From contig NZ_JAAGBB010000045.1 of assembly GCF_018129085.1 (NCBI RefSeq), forward strand, positions 1 through 47,732: a DNA stretch of 47,732 nt, given 5' to 3'. The notes under the pieces were generated by a model. The model saw only the letters and a program-made list of their open reading frames with translations, was not told the DNA's origin and did not search any database. Source of the stretch: Plastoroseomonas hellenica (lineage in GTDB: Bacteria; Pseudomonadota; Alphaproteobacteria; Acetobacterales; Acetobacteraceae). How positions within the stretch are numbered: position 1 is the first letter of the stretch; each line of letters opens with the position of its first letter. Positions 1 to 8,307 of the stretch are shown here, in pieces. A program made the position numbers and the translations under genes.

Positions 1-2
1 TC

Positions 3-296
3 CGCGCCGAGCTGCCGGCGGCGGCCTTGGCGGCGCTGCGCGCGGCGCTCGCCGCCTGCCGGCTGCGGGCGCTGGTGGTGCTGCCCGCACTGACGCCAGC
101 CGATGCCGTCAGCGCCTTCCGGCGCGCCGCGCAGCACTGGCAGGAGGAGGAGGCGCGGGAAGGCGCCGTGGAAGCGGTGCGCCTGATCGGCCCGACCGAG
201 AGCGCGCGTGTCCAGGCGCAGCTCGCCGCCAGCGCCGAGGCCTGCGCCCATTACCGGGACTGGCTGCACCGCCGCACCGGCTGGCGCGCGGCCTAA
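3..296 (+). CDS. 3' end of an unrecognised protein (partial)
   Basis: The reading frame is open from the window edge to a TAA at 294-296, so only the last 97 residues are visible. They are alanine- and arginine-rich and mostly helical in character, with a run of acidic residues near the middle (QEEEAREGAVEA) and an aromatic C-terminus ending in TGWRAA. No motif, signal peptide or membrane segment is recognisable. The codon bias matches the neighbouring genes, which supports real coding. It converges with the cytochrome c gene, whose stop lies only 4 bp away. I cannot name a family; the full-length gene would be needed. Confidence 0.55.
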   Translation, partial: RAELPAAALAALRAALAACRLRALVVLPALTPADAVSAFRRAAQHWQEEEAREGAVEAVRLIGPTESARVQAQLAASAEACAHYRDWLHRRTGWRAA

Positions 297-300
297 GCGT

Positions 301-687
301 TCAGCCCTGCTGCTGCCGGAGATAGGCAATCAGGTCGTTGAGCTGCTGCTCATTGCGCAGCCCCGGGAAGGCCATGGTCCCGGCCGGGACGAGTTCCTTC
401 GGGTTGCGCAGGTAGGAGCGCAGGTTGTCCTCGGTCCAGGTCAGCCCGCCTTCCGCCCGTTGCCGCATCGCGGGTGAATAGCGGAAGCCGTCGATCGCGG
501 CGGCGCGGCGGCCGACGACGCCCCGCAGATTGGGCCCGACGCCGGCGCGCCCGCCTGGATCGACCGTGTGGCAGGCGCGGCATTGGGCGAAGACCCTCTG
601 GCCCGCCGCGGCGTCGCCGCCGGCGTCCTGCGCCGCCGCGGATGCGGCGCAGAAGAGGATCATGGATGCAAGCAGTGGTCTGAGCAT
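301..687 (-). CDS. Periplasmic class I c-type cytochrome
   Basis: The 128-residue product carries an N-terminal signal peptide (about residues 1-19, cleavage near AAAQ). It has one haem-binding CxxCH motif (C36, C39, H40) and a distal methionine ligand in the motif GTMAFPGL (M105), which is the standard layout of mitochondrial/c2-type cytochromes. The length is typical of a monohaem carrier. It reads away from the oxidase operon that starts 450 bp away, so a role as electron donor to that oxidase is a reasonable inference, not shown directly. The start ATG was chosen because it opens the signal peptide directly. Confidence 0.9.
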   Translation of the reverse strand: MLRPLLASMILFCAASAAAQDAGGDAAAGQRVFAQCRACHTVDPGGRAGVGPNLRGVVGRRAAAIDGFRYSPAMRQRAEGGLTWTEDNLRSYLRNPKELVPAGTMAFPGLRNEQQLNDLIAYLRQQQG

Positions 688-1136
688 GGCGTTGGCTTCG
701 CTCCTCCCCGACGCATCTTGTTCAGGGGAGCTTAAGCGCGATCGTCAGCCGGATGCAAAACGCATCTCCACACGACCCAGCGACGACGCCTCTATCCTCC
801 CCGTGAGGCGGGGCTTCGCTGTTTCCGTTGACATCGGCGCCGGCCGCGCACAACCATTCCTGGTAGCCAAAGGGCCCCGGCGCGGCCATTCGCCGCTTGA
901 GAGTGCTCTGCGTTGCTTGCTGTTGGCTTTTCTCCCGCGGGAGCGAAGCAGGGCACGACCACGGCGAATACCACGCAGCCATTGCTTCATGGATGGGGTC
1001 CCGCGCGTGCGTGACTGGGTGTCGGCTGTCCGGCGCATGGGACCGCGTGCCGACATCGCGACGGAGGAAACGGCAGGCTGAGTTGAGGCCCGTCCAGTTC
1101 AGCCCCGGAACCCACCGGGGCGTGGAGGAGCGAGGC
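688..1136. other. Intergenic region between divergent cytochrome c and oxidase genes
   Basis: About 450 bp contain no convincing gene: open frames here have no family resemblance and overlap one another on both strands. Short dyads are visible: GATGC-N5-GCATC at 752-766, a CCCC/GGGG pair around 788-803, and the palindrome CTCCCGCGGGAG near 932-943. The region must hold the promoters of both flanking genes, but no clear sigma-70 or sigma-54 element was found. A ribosome-binding site (GGAGGAG) ends the region in front of coxM. Confidence 0.4.
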
Positions 1137-1994
1137 ATGGCGGTAGCGCTGATCCTGGTGCTGGTCGCGGTCGGCTCGGTGGCATTCCACCTCTGGAGCC
1201 CGTGGTGGTCGACGCCCATCGCGTCGAACTGGGGCTATATCGACGACACGATCAACCTCACCTTCTGGATCACCGGCTTCGTCTTCGTCGTGATCCTGCT
1301 GTTCATGGCCTATTGCGTGCTGCGCTTCCGTACGCGTCCCGGCAATCGCGCGCACTACGAGCCGGAGAACAAGCGCCTGGAATGGTGGCTGACCGGGATC
1401 ACCGCGATCGGCGTCGCCGCGATGCTGGCGCCCGGCCTCGTCGTCTGGAACCAGTTCATCACCGTACCGCGCGACGCGACCGAAATCGAGGTCGTCGGCC
1501 AGCAATGGCGCTGGAGCTATCGCCTGCCGGGGCAGGACGGCAGGCTCGGCAGATCCGACGTCCGCCATGTCAGCGCGGAGAATCCGCTGGGCGTCGATCC
1601 GACCGATCCGCAAGGGCAGGACGACATCATCCTCGACGGCGAGGATTTGCGCCTGCCGATCGACCGGCCCGTCCGGGTGCTGCTCCGCGGCATCGACGTG
1701 CTGCACAATTTCTACGTGCCAGAGTTCCGCGCGAAGATGGACATGATACCGGGCTCCATCACCTATTTCTGGTTCACGCCCACGCGGACCGGGACCTTCG
1801 AGGCGCTCTGCGCCGAGCTCTGCGGCGTCGGGCACGCGGCCATGCGCGGACGCGTCGTCGTGCAGACCCAGGCCGAATACCAGGCCTGGCTCGTCGGGCA
1901 GCGGACCTTCGCCGAACTCGGCGCCGCCGCGCGGCGCGCGCAGGCATCGGCGCCACCACCTGAGCGGGACAGATACGAGGAGGCGTCACGATGA
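1137..1994 (+). CDS. coxM: Cytochrome c oxidase subunit II (CoxM type)
   Basis: This 285-residue protein has two N-terminal membrane segments (about 40-64 and 86-106) followed by a periplasmic cupredoxin domain. All CuA ligands are present: H190, then C225, E227, C229, H233 and M236 in the signature CAELCGVGHAAM, so the enzyme takes electrons from cytochrome c rather than quinol. The docking motif QWRWSY is at about 123-128. ATG 1137 was chosen over upstream in-frame codons because GGAGGAG precedes it at proper spacing. There is no fused cytochrome c domain. The stop overlaps the coxN start (ATGA), marking the first gene of a five-gene operon. The gene name follows Bradyrhizobium coxMNOP by order and content. 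Confidence 0.93.
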   Translation: MAVALILVLVAVGSVAFHLWSPWWSTPIASNWGYIDDTINLTFWITGFVFVVILLFMAYCVLRFRTRPGNRAHYEPENKRLEWWLTGITAIGVAAMLAPGLVVWNQFITVPRDATEIEVVGQQWRWSYRLPGQDGRLGRSDVRHVSAENPLGVDPTDPQGQDDIILDGEDLRLPIDRPVRVLLRGIDVLHNFYVPEFRAKMDMIPGSITYFWFTPTRTGTFEALCAELCGVGHAAMRGRVVVQTQAEYQAWLVGQRTFAELGAAARRAQASAPPPERDRYEEASR

Positions 1995-3769
1995 GCGAGA
2001 TCGTGCCCGGCGCGGACCATCCGATCCCGCACGACCATGCCGATGACGTCGAGCTCTATCACCCGCATAGCTGGATCACGAAATACGTCTTCAGCCAGGA
2101 CGCCAAGGTCATCGGCATCCAGTACTCGCTGACCGCGATGGCGATCGGCCTGGTGGCGCTCGTGCTGTCCTGGCTGATGCGCCTGCAGCTCGGCTTCCCC
2201 AGCACCTTCTCCTTCATCGATCCACCGAGCTACTATCAGTTCATCACCATGCACGGCATGATCATGGTGGTGTACCTGCTGACCGCGCTGTTCCTCGGCG
2301 GCTTCGGCAACTACCTGATCCCGCTGATGGTCGGCGCGCGGGACATGGTCTTCCCCTACGCGAACATGCTGAGCTACTGGATCTACCTGCTCGCGGTGCT
2401 GGTGCTGGTGGCGAGCTTCTTCGCGCCCGGGGGGCCGACCGGCGCCGGATGGACGCTCTACCCGCCGCAGGCGATCCTCTCCGGCACGCCGGGCGGACAG
2501 GGCTGGGGCATCATCCTGATGCTCGTCTCCCTCGCGCTCTTCATCATCGGCTTCACCATGGGCGGGCTGAACTACGTGGTGACCGTGCTGCAGGCGCGGA
2601 CGCGCGGGATGACGCTGATGCGCATGCCACTGACGGTCTGGGGCATTTTCACCGCGACGGTGATGGCGCTGCTGGCCTTCCCCGCACTCTTCGTCGGCGC
2701 CGTGATGATGCTGTTCGACCGGCTGCTCGGCACCAGCTTCTTCATGCCCGCGCTAGTCGAGATGGGCCAGCAGCTCCGTTATGGCGGCGGCAGCCCGATC
2801 CTGTTCCAGCACCTGTTCTGGTTCTTCGGCCACCCCGAGGTCTACATCGTCGCGTTGCCCGCCTTCGGCATCGTCTCCGACCTCATCAGCACCCATGCGC
2901 GGCGCAACATCTTCGGCTACCGGATGATGGTCTGGGCGATCGTCGGCATCGGCGCGCTGAGCTTCATCGTCTGGGCGCACCACATGTATGTCAGCGGCAT
3001 GCACCCGTGGTTCGGCTTCTTCTTCGCCACGACGACGCTGATCATCGCGGTGCCGACCGCGATCAAGGTCTACAACTGGCTGCTGACGCTCTGGCGCGGC
3101 GACATCCACCTGACGGTGCCGATGCTCTTCACGCTCGCCTTCATCGTCACCTTCCTCAATGGCGGGCTGACCGGCCTCTTCCTCGGCAATGTCGTCGTCG
3201 ACGTGCCGCTCTCGGACACCATGTTCGTGGTCGCGCATTTCCACATGGTGATGGGCGTCGCGCCGATCATGGTGATCTTCGGCGGCATCTACCACTGGTA
3301 CCCGAAGGTCACCGGGCGGATGATGAACGACGCGATGGGCAAGATCCATTTCTGGGTCACCTTCCTCGGCGCCTATCTGATCTTTTTCCCGATGCATTAT
3401 CTCGGCCTGCTCGGCGTGCCGCGCCGCTACCACGAGATCGGCCCGACCTCCTTCGTGCCGGACTCGGCCGAGACGCTGAATGCCTTCATCAGCGTCGTGG
3501 CGCTTGTCGTCGGCGCCGCTCAGATGCTGTTCCTGTTCAACCTGGCCTGGAGCCTGCGGCGCGGTCGCGAAGCGGGGCCCAATCCGTGGAACGCAACCAC
3601 GCTCGAATGGCAGACGCCGCAGACCCCGCCGGGCCACGGCAATTGGGGCAAGGAGACGCCACCGGTCTATCGCTGGGCCTATGCCTATGGCGTGCCGGGG
3701 GCGGCGCGTGACTTCATCCCGCAGAACGAGCCGCCGGCGACAGCGGCCGGCGACGGAGGCTCGGGATGA
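1991..3769 (+). CDS. coxN: Cytochrome c oxidase subunit I (CoxN type)
   Basis: The 592-residue polytopic haem-copper oxidase catalytic subunit has all metal ligands: H88 (low-spin haem), H281 with the cross-linked Y285 in GHPEVY, H330-H331 (CuB), and H415/H417 in AHFHMVMG for the two haems. The D-channel is of type A1: Asp in GARDMVFPYAN near 118, and E283 in GHPEV. The K-channel lysine is K358. The ~590-residue length is somewhat longer than the 530-560 of classic aa3 subunit I because of N- and C-terminal extensions, but there is no fused subunit III. It overlaps coxM by 4 bp and coxO by 4 bp, implying coupled translation. Confidence 0.95.
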   Translation: MSEIVPGADHPIPHDHADDVELYHPHSWITKYVFSQDAKVIGIQYSLTAMAIGLVALVLSWLMRLQLGFPSTFSFIDPPSYYQFITMHGMIMVVYLLTALFLGGFGNYLIPLMVGARDMVFPYANMLSYWIYLLAVLVLVASFFAPGGPTGAGWTLYPPQAILSGTPGGQGWGIILMLVSLALFIIGFTMGGLNYVVTVLQARTRGMTLMRMPLTVWGIFTATVMALLAFPALFVGAVMMLFDRLLGTSFFMPALVEMGQQLRYGGGSPILFQHLFWFFGHPEVYIVALPAFGIVSDLISTHARRNIFGYRMMVWAIVGIGALSFIVWAHHMYVSGMHPWFGFFFATTTLIIAVPTAIKVYNWLLTLWRGDIHLTVPMLFTLAFIVTFLNGGLTGLFLGNVVVDVPLSDTMFVVAHFHMVMGVAPIMVIFGGIYHWYPKVTGRMMNDAMGKIHFWVTFLGAYLIFFPMHYLGLLGVPRRYHEIGPTSFVPDSAETLNAFISVVALVVGAAQMLFLFNLAWSLRRGREAGPNPWNATTLEWQTPQTPPGHGNWGKETPPVYRWAYAYGVPGAARDFIPQNEPPATAAGDGGSG

Positions 3770-4476
3770 TCATCACCCTTCTGTTCCTGGTCGCAGTACT
3801 GGGTTTCCTCGGCTGGTGGCTGCTGGCGCGGCAGGGGCTGATGAGCAAGCCCTGGCTGGAGACCGCGACGCCCGCGACGATCCTCGATACCGGCGCGTCG
3901 CCGCTGCCGACCGCGAAGATCGGGCTCGGCGTCTTCCTCGGCATCGCCGGCACGCTGCTGATGCTCCTGGTCAGCGCCTATGCCATCCGGATGGACATGG
4001 AGGACTGGCGGCCCCTGCCCTGGCCGCAGCTTCTCTGGGCCAATACCGCCGTGCTGGTGCTGAGCAGCGTTGCGCTGCACCGGGCGCGGGCCGCGGCGCG
4101 GCAGGCGGCGCGGGAGGAGGCGCGATCCTGGCTGCTGGTCGGCGGGCTCGCCGCCATCGCCTTCCTGGCCGGGCAAGTCCTCGCCTGGCGCCAGCTCGCG
4201 GAGGCGGGCTATCGCCCGGCGACCAACCCGGCCGATGCCTTCTTCTATCTCCTCACCGCCTTGCACGGGCTGCATGTGCTGGGCGGGCTGGTCGCGCTCG
4301 CCAGGGCGGCTGCCCGCCTGCGCCAGGCCAGGATCGAGGCGCTGCGACTCAGCATCGAGCTGTGCGCGACCTATTGGCACTTCCTGCTGGCGGCCTGGAT
4401 CGTGTTCTTCGTCCTGCTCGCCTACGCGCCCGTCTTCCCCTGGCTCTACGCGATCTGCCGCGCGCCGTTCGGATAG
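3766..4476 (+). CDS. coxO: Oxidase subunit III-like protein (CoxO type)
   Basis: This 236-residue membrane protein has about seven hydrophobic segments. It carries subunit-III hallmarks in its second half: a histidine-rich helix at LTALHGLHVLGGLVAL and the final helix pair beginning ELCATYWHFLLAAWIVFF. The N-terminal half is unusual for subunit III, with a single anchor followed by a loop and only loosely conserved helices. This is how the first of two subunit-III-type proteins looks in coxMNOP-type operons. It starts at ATG 3766 inside the coxN stop (ATGA) and is followed 9 bp later by a second, more canonical subunit III. It lacks cofactors and probably stabilises the catalytic core. Confidence 0.85.
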   Translation: MIITLLFLVAVLGFLGWWLLARQGLMSKPWLETATPATILDTGASPLPTAKIGLGVFLGIAGTLLMLLVSAYAIRMDMEDWRPLPWPQLLWANTAVLVLSSVALHRARAAARQAAREEARSWLLVGGLAAIAFLAGQVLAWRQLAEAGYRPATNPADAFFYLLTALHGLHVLGGLVALARAAARLRQARIEALRLSIELCATYWHFLLAAWIVFFVLLAYAPVFPWLYAICRAPFG

Positions 4477-4485
4477 GACCGGTCC

Positions 4486-5208
4486 ATGCCCGACACCCCG
4501 CTCATCCGCACGCAGGACGCCGCCACGCCGACTTCCGGTTGGCATTCCTTGGTCAGCGACTGGTCCTCCGACCGGCATGCCTTCAAGGACGTGTCCTGGG
4601 GGAAGGCCATGATGTGGATCTTCCTGCTGAGCGACACCTTCATCTTCGGCTGCTTCCTGCTGTCCTACATGACGGTCAGGATGTCGACGACCACGCCCTG
4701 GCCGAACCCGAGCGAGGTCTTCGCGCTCGAGATCGCCGGCACGAACATGCCGCTCATCCTCATCGCCATCATGACCTTCGTGCTGATCACCAGTAGCGGC
4801 ACCATGGCGATGGCCGTCAATGCCGGCTATCGCCGCAACCGCCGGGCGGCCGCCTTGCTGATGCTGGTGACCGCGCTATTCGGCGCGGCCTTCGTCGGCA
4901 TGCAGGCCTTCGAATGGTCCAAGCTGATCCATGAAGGCGTCCGCCCCTGGGAGAACCCCTGGGGCGCCGCGCAGTTCGGCTCGACCTTCTTCATGATCAC
5001 GGGCTTTCACGGCACCCATGTCACGATCGGCGTCATCTTCCTGCTGATCGTCGCGCGCAAAGTCTGGCGTGGCGATTTCGACAGCGGGAGGAAGGGCTTC
5101 TTCACCAGCCGCAAGGGCCGCTACGAAATCGTCGAGATCACCGGGCTCTACTGGCACTTCGTCGATCTGGTGTGGGTGTTCATCTTCGCATTCTTCTATC
5201 TCTGGTAG
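4486..5208 (+). CDS. coxP: Cytochrome c oxidase subunit III (CoxP type)
   Basis: This 240-residue haem-copper oxidase subunit III has a soluble N-terminus of about 38 residues and then five or more membrane helices. Conserved features are FLLSDTFIFGCFLLSY, FEWSKLI, the histidine motif FHGTHVTIGVIFLL near 170 and the C-terminal ITGLYWHFVDLVWVFIF, which is the textbook subunit III ending. With coxO it makes two subunit III genes in one operon, characteristic of alternative oxidases of the coxMNOP class. The ATG lies 9 bp after coxO. Confidence 0.92.
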   Translation: MPDTPLIRTQDAATPTSGWHSLVSDWSSDRHAFKDVSWGKAMMWIFLLSDTFIFGCFLLSYMTVRMSTTTPWPNPSEVFALEIAGTNMPLILIAIMTFVLITSSGTMAMAVNAGYRRNRRAAALLMLVTALFGAAFVGMQAFEWSKLIHEGVRPWENPWGAAQFGSTFFMITGFHGTHVTIGVIFLLIVARKVWRGDFDSGRKGFFTSRKGRYEIVEITGLYWHFVDLVWVFIFAFFYLW

Positions 5209-5307
5209 GGCAGATCCCGCCCGGGCGGGTGAAGATGCTCGCCACAATCAAGGACTGGCGTGGTTGGAGCGCGGCAAGGCGGAGCGAGACCGCTCCAGGA
5301 GGCAAAA

Positions 5308-5643
5308 TTGGCGCAGGCATCGGCCGAAGGGCAGCAGCAGCATCCGATCAAGCTCTACCTGATCGTCTGGCTCTGGCTGTTCGTCCTCAGCACCTTCTCC
5401 TACCTGGTCGACTACTTCCACCTGCAGGGCATCCTGCGGTGGTCCCTGATCCTGATTTTCATGATGCTGAAGGCGGGGCTGATCGTCGCCGTCTTCATGC
5501 ACATGGCCTGGGAGCGGCTGGCGATCATCTACGCCATCCTGCTGCCGCCGCTGGCGGTGGTCGTGTTCATGGCCCTCATGATCTTCGAGGCGGACCACAC
5601 GCTGTTCACGCGGATCCGGTTCTTCAGCCCCGGATCCGGGTGA
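5308..5643 (+). CDS. Small oxidase subunit IV (prokaryotic COX4 family)
   Basis: About 111 residues with three membrane helices (roughly 17-40, 46-66 and 72-92) and the family pattern of a lysine between helices (FMMLKAGLIVAVFMHMAW). This is the prokaryotic subunit IV that binds next to subunits I and III. The start is taken as TTG 5308 because AGGAGG lies 5 bp upstream and the upstream GTG at 5260 would add a basic, non-conserved stretch. It ends the oxidase operon, 99 bp after coxP, just before a strong hairpin. No cox assembly gene (CtaB, CtaG, Surf1) is in the window. Confidence 0.85.
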   Translation: MAQASAEGQQQHPIKLYLIVWLWLFVLSTFSYLVDYFHLQGILRWSLILIFMMLKAGLIVAVFMHMAWERLAIIYAILLPPLAVVVFMALMIFEADHTLFTRIRFFSPGSG

Positions 5644-5651
5644 TCCGCCGC

Positions 5652-5684
5652 AGCGTGGTCGCTTCGAGCTGAAGCGACCACGCT
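5652..5684. terminator. Bidirectional hairpin ending the oxidase operon
   Basis: A perfect 14-bp inverted repeat (AGCGTGGTCGCTTC and its complement) is separated by the 5-nt loop GAGCT. It lies between the convergent subunit IV gene and the DUF2189 gene. There is no T-run, so it may be a strong-stem terminator or an mRNA-stabilising end acting in both directions. Confidence 0.7.
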
Positions 5685-5703
5685 CCGGGCCACCGCGCAG
5701 GGA

Positions 5704-6495
5704 TCAGGATCCGACCACCTGCCGATAGAGGTGCCAGGTGGCGTGGCCGAGCAAGGGCATCACCACCGCGAGGCCGACGAAGAGCGGCAGGCAGCCGACG
5801 AGCAGCAGCGCGGCGACGATCAGGCCCCAAACCGCCATGGGCCCCGGGTTCATCAGCACCGCCCGGATCGATGTCCGGACCGCCACGCGCACCCCCACGG
5901 GCCGATCGATCAGCATCGGGAAGGACACCACGGTGATGGTCAGCACCAGCACGGCGAAAAGGAAGCCGACGGCATTGCCGATCAGGATGAGGTTCCAGCC
6001 CTCGCGCGTGCCGAGGATGCGGCCGAAGAAATCGCCGATCGAAGCCGGGATCCAATTGCCCATCGTCGCCCAGTAGACCATCTGCGCGGCGAAGAGCCAG
6101 GCCACGAAGATCACGCAGAGGATGAGCCCGAGCCCGATGATCGCGGGCAGCGACGGCGAGTGGATCACGTCGAGGGCATTCACCCAGGAGACCTCAGCCC
6201 CCTGCTCGCGGCGCCGGCTCAGCTCATAGATGCCGACCGCGGCGAGCGGGCCCATCAGGGAAAGGCCGGCGACCAGCGGATAGAGCAGCGGCAGCCCGTC
6301 GCCCGAGGCGAAGCGGGCGGCGATGAGGCCGATGATCGGATAGATGATGCCGAGGAAGATCAACTGCGTCGGCGCGGCGAGGAAATCGTCATAGCCGCGG
6401 CTGAGCGCGGTCCAGAGATCCGCCATCCCGATCCGGCGTGGAATGGGATCGGCATGGGCTGTCACCATGCCGTCGGCCGTCGAAGCGTTTGCCAT
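5704..6495 (-). CDS. DUF2189 family membrane protein
   Basis: The 263-residue inner-membrane protein has about six hydrophobic helices. It starts with the DUF2189-like opening DLWTALSRGYDDFLAAPTQL and includes PLLYPLVAGLSLMGPLAAVGIYELSRRRE. The C-terminal helices contain NPGPMAVWGLIVAALLLVG. Biochemical function is unknown for the family. The ATG at 6495 was chosen because GGGGAGG lies just upstream; longer readings add unconserved arginine-rich sequence. It converges with the oxidase operon and is often found near respiratory genes, which fits but does not prove a link. Confidence 0.85.
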   Translation of the reverse strand: MANASTADGMVTAHADPIPRRIGMADLWTALSRGYDDFLAAPTQLIFLGIIYPIIGLIAARFASGDGLPLLYPLVAGLSLMGPLAAVGIYELSRRREQGAEVSWVNALDVIHSPSLPAIIGLGLILCVIFVAWLFAAQMVYWATMGNWIPASIGDFFGRILGTREGWNLILIGNAVGFLFAVLVLTITVVSFPMLIDRPVGVRVAVRTSIRAVLMNPGPMAVWGLIVAALLLVGCLPLFVGLAVVMPLLGHATWHLYRQVVGS

Positions 6496-6729
6496 TATTC
6501 TGCCTCCCCAAGGACTGCTCGTGCAGAAGCACTCGCTGTCGCGAGTCGCGGGCGGCATCGGACGGCCGATAGCAGTGAGTGTGACCGCGGCAGTGGCCGT
6601 CTGACGGCGCGGGTCGACCCTCGATGGAGAAGATTCTAGCACCGATCGCCAGATCATCGCGGGAAAAAACCGGCGAGCGCCCCTTGTCGCCTTGATTGGC
6701 GCGCAGCCGCCACACCAACCCTGCGCGCT

Positions 6730-6771
6730 GATACCCAACTCCGAAAGGCAAGCCTTTCTCCGCCGGGTATC
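6730..6771 (-). terminator. Two-tier inverted repeat at the end of the AbrB-family gene
   Basis: Outer arms GATACCC/GGGTATC enclose an inner perfect hairpin GAAAGGC-AA-GCCTTTC. The outer arm begins inside the stop codon of the upstream minus-strand gene. No U-run follows, so termination is inferred from position and stem only. Confidence 0.45.
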
Positions 6772-7837
6772 AGCCGCCGAGGCCGAGCCGCTCCGCGATG
6801 CGCCAGATCGGCGCGACGATCACGTTGCAGAGCAGCGTGCGCGTCAGATGGAAGCCGAGCACCAGCGGCACCGCCATGTCGAGCGCCTTGGCGGTCACCG
6901 TCATCTCCGGCATGCCGCCGGGCGCCATGCCGAGGATCACCGCCGGGATCGGCAGGCCGCTGATGAGTGCCAGCACCACCGCGACCGCGATCAGCAGCAG
7001 GGAGAGCGCGATCGTGGAAATGAAGGACGCGAAGGCGAGGCGCCGCGCGCCGAGGATGAAGTCGCGCGTCAGCTTGACGCCGATCGAGGCGCCGAGCGCG
7101 ACCTGCGCGGCATCGACCAGCGGCATCCAGACGCCGGACGGCAGTCTGTCCGCTGCCGAGAGGCCGATCGCCAGCAGGCAGGGCCCGAACATCCAGGGAT
7201 TGGCGAAGCCGACGCGCTGCCCCGCGAAGCCGAGCGCCGCGCCACCGGCCGCCAGCATCAGGAGCCCGGGCCACCAGACCTCCGGCCGCACCGTCTGGAA
7301 GCTGGTGTCATGGGTGCCGCCGGCGAGTGCGGCCAGCAGCGGCGGGAACACCAGCACCACGACGACGAGGCGCATGGTCTGCGAGAGCGTCACCGGCGCG
7401 ATGGAAACGCCGGCGCGCGCCGCCAGCACCACCATCACCATCAGCCCGCCGGGAACACCGGCGAAGAAGGCGGTGCGGCCATCGAGCCCGCCGAGGCGCT
7501 GCAGGATCGGCCCGACCGCGAGCCCGGCCAGGATCGACAGCACGGCGGCCGCGAGGATCACCGGCAGGGCGCCGGCGACTGCCGCGATGACCGGCGCGGT
7601 GAAGGTCTGGCCGAGTGCCAGCCCCAGCACCAGCAGCCCGGCCGGGCGGGAAAAGGCGGGGACCGAAGCGTTGTGCCGCCAGGCGAGCGCCGCGGTCGCG
7701 ACCATGGCGCCGATCATCCAGGCCAGCGGCATGCGCAGCAGATGGGCGACATAGCCGCCCGCCGTCGCCAGCGCGAGGGTGCCGAGGGAGGTGAGAAGGG
7801 AGGAGAGGGTCACGCGGGCGCCAGTGTTGCGCCGCAA
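6770..7837 (-). CDS. AbrB family (ammonia monooxygenase-like) membrane protein
   Basis: A 355-residue protein with two tandem copies of the AbrB membrane duplication unit. Each copy carries the glycine/proline motif typical of the family: FFAGVPGGLMVMVVLAARAG around 124-143 and ILGMAPGGMPEMTVTAKALD around 305-324. About ten membrane helices are expected. Distant relatives are annotated as AbrB regulators or putative ammonia monooxygenases, but the architecture is that of a membrane carrier and no substrate can be read from sequence. The start lies 71 bp from the divergent FlaG-like gene. Confidence 0.85.
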   Translation of the reverse strand: MRRNTGARVTLSSLLTSLGTLALATAGGYVAHLLRMPLAWMIGAMVATAALAWRHNASVPAFSRPAGLLVLGLALGQTFTAPVIAAVAGALPVILAAAVLSILAGLAVGPILQRLGGLDGRTAFFAGVPGGLMVMVVLAARAGVSIAPVTLSQTMRLVVVVLVFPPLLAALAGGTHDTSFQTVRPEVWWPGLLMLAAGGAALGFAGQRVGFANPWMFGPCLLAIGLSAADRLPSGVWMPLVDAAQVALGASIGVKLTRDFILGARRLAFASFISTIALSLLLIAVAVVLALISGLPIPAVILGMAPGGMPEMTVTAKALDMAVPLVLGFHLTRTLLCNVIVAPIWRIAERLGLGG

Positions 7838-7886
7838 CAGTGGAACGTCAAAACCGGCGGGCGTTAAGCTCTCGGTAATTATTTAT

Positions 7887-7897
7887 TCTTAATCTTT
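7887..7897 (+). promoter_or_regulatory. AT-rich box shared with the glycosyltransferase promoter
   Basis: The 11-mer TCTTAATCTTT lies in a conspicuously AT-rich stretch (about 7875-7900) just upstream of the FlaG-like gene. The identical 11-mer is found on the minus strand at 12613-12623 upstream of the TPR-glycosyltransferase gene. In so GC-rich a sequence this match suggests a shared promoter element, but no factor can be named. Confidence 0.35.
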
Positions 7898-7908
7898 AAC
7901 GATCCGCC

Positions 7909-8307
7909 ATGCTGATCGACACCTCCTGGCGCGGCGTAGCCGCCACCGGTCTGGCCTATGCGCTCCCGTCGCCGATGGCGACGGCTGTGAGCACGGAGGC
8001 GCCGGCTGTCAGCACGGAAGCGCCGGCCGCGATCGAGGAGATCCGGCCGAATCCGCGCCTGCGGCTGGACAGCGGCCTCGGCGTGGTGGTGATCGAGTTC
8101 CTCGATTCCCAGGGCGAGGTGCGAACCTCGCTGCCGACCGAACGGGAGATGGCGGCCTATCGCGCCGCGGCGATCGCCGATCAGCCATTGCCCAGCGAAC
8201 TCGGCCTGCCCGGGCCGGCGCCCCTGCCCAAGGCTCGCGACACGCAGGATGCGCCGCCGGCACCCGAGACCCCGGCCAAGCCCGTGTCGCGGGATATCGA
8301 CATCTAG
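7909..8307 (+). CDS. FlaG-like flagellar protein (putative)
   Basis: A 132-residue protein with three parts: a low-complexity N-terminus containing a tandem heptapeptide (AVSTEAP twice, encoded by a 21-bp direct repeat at 7984-8025), a compact domain of about residues 43-85, and a proline/alanine-rich tail. The domain resembles the FlaG pattern: NPRLRLD, then LGVVVIEFLDSQGEV, then a polar motif before a short helix. FlaG proteins influence filament length or flagellin export. The flagellar neighbourhood supports this, but similarity is short. Its TAG shares CTAG with the stop of the convergent acetyltransferase gene. No clear Shine-Dalgarno sequence precedes the ATG. Confidence 0.6.
   Translation: MLIDTSWRGVAATGLAYALPSPMATAVSTEAPAVSTEAPAAIEEIRPNPRLRLDSGLGVVVIEFLDSQGEVRTSLPTEREMAAYRAAAIADQPLPSELGLPGPAPLPKARDTQDAPPAPETPAKPVSRDIDI

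Noticed and set aside
897-1136. Longer reading of coxM from 897
   Set aside because: The extra 80 residues lack hydrophobic signal character, and a strong ribosome-binding site precedes ATG 1137.
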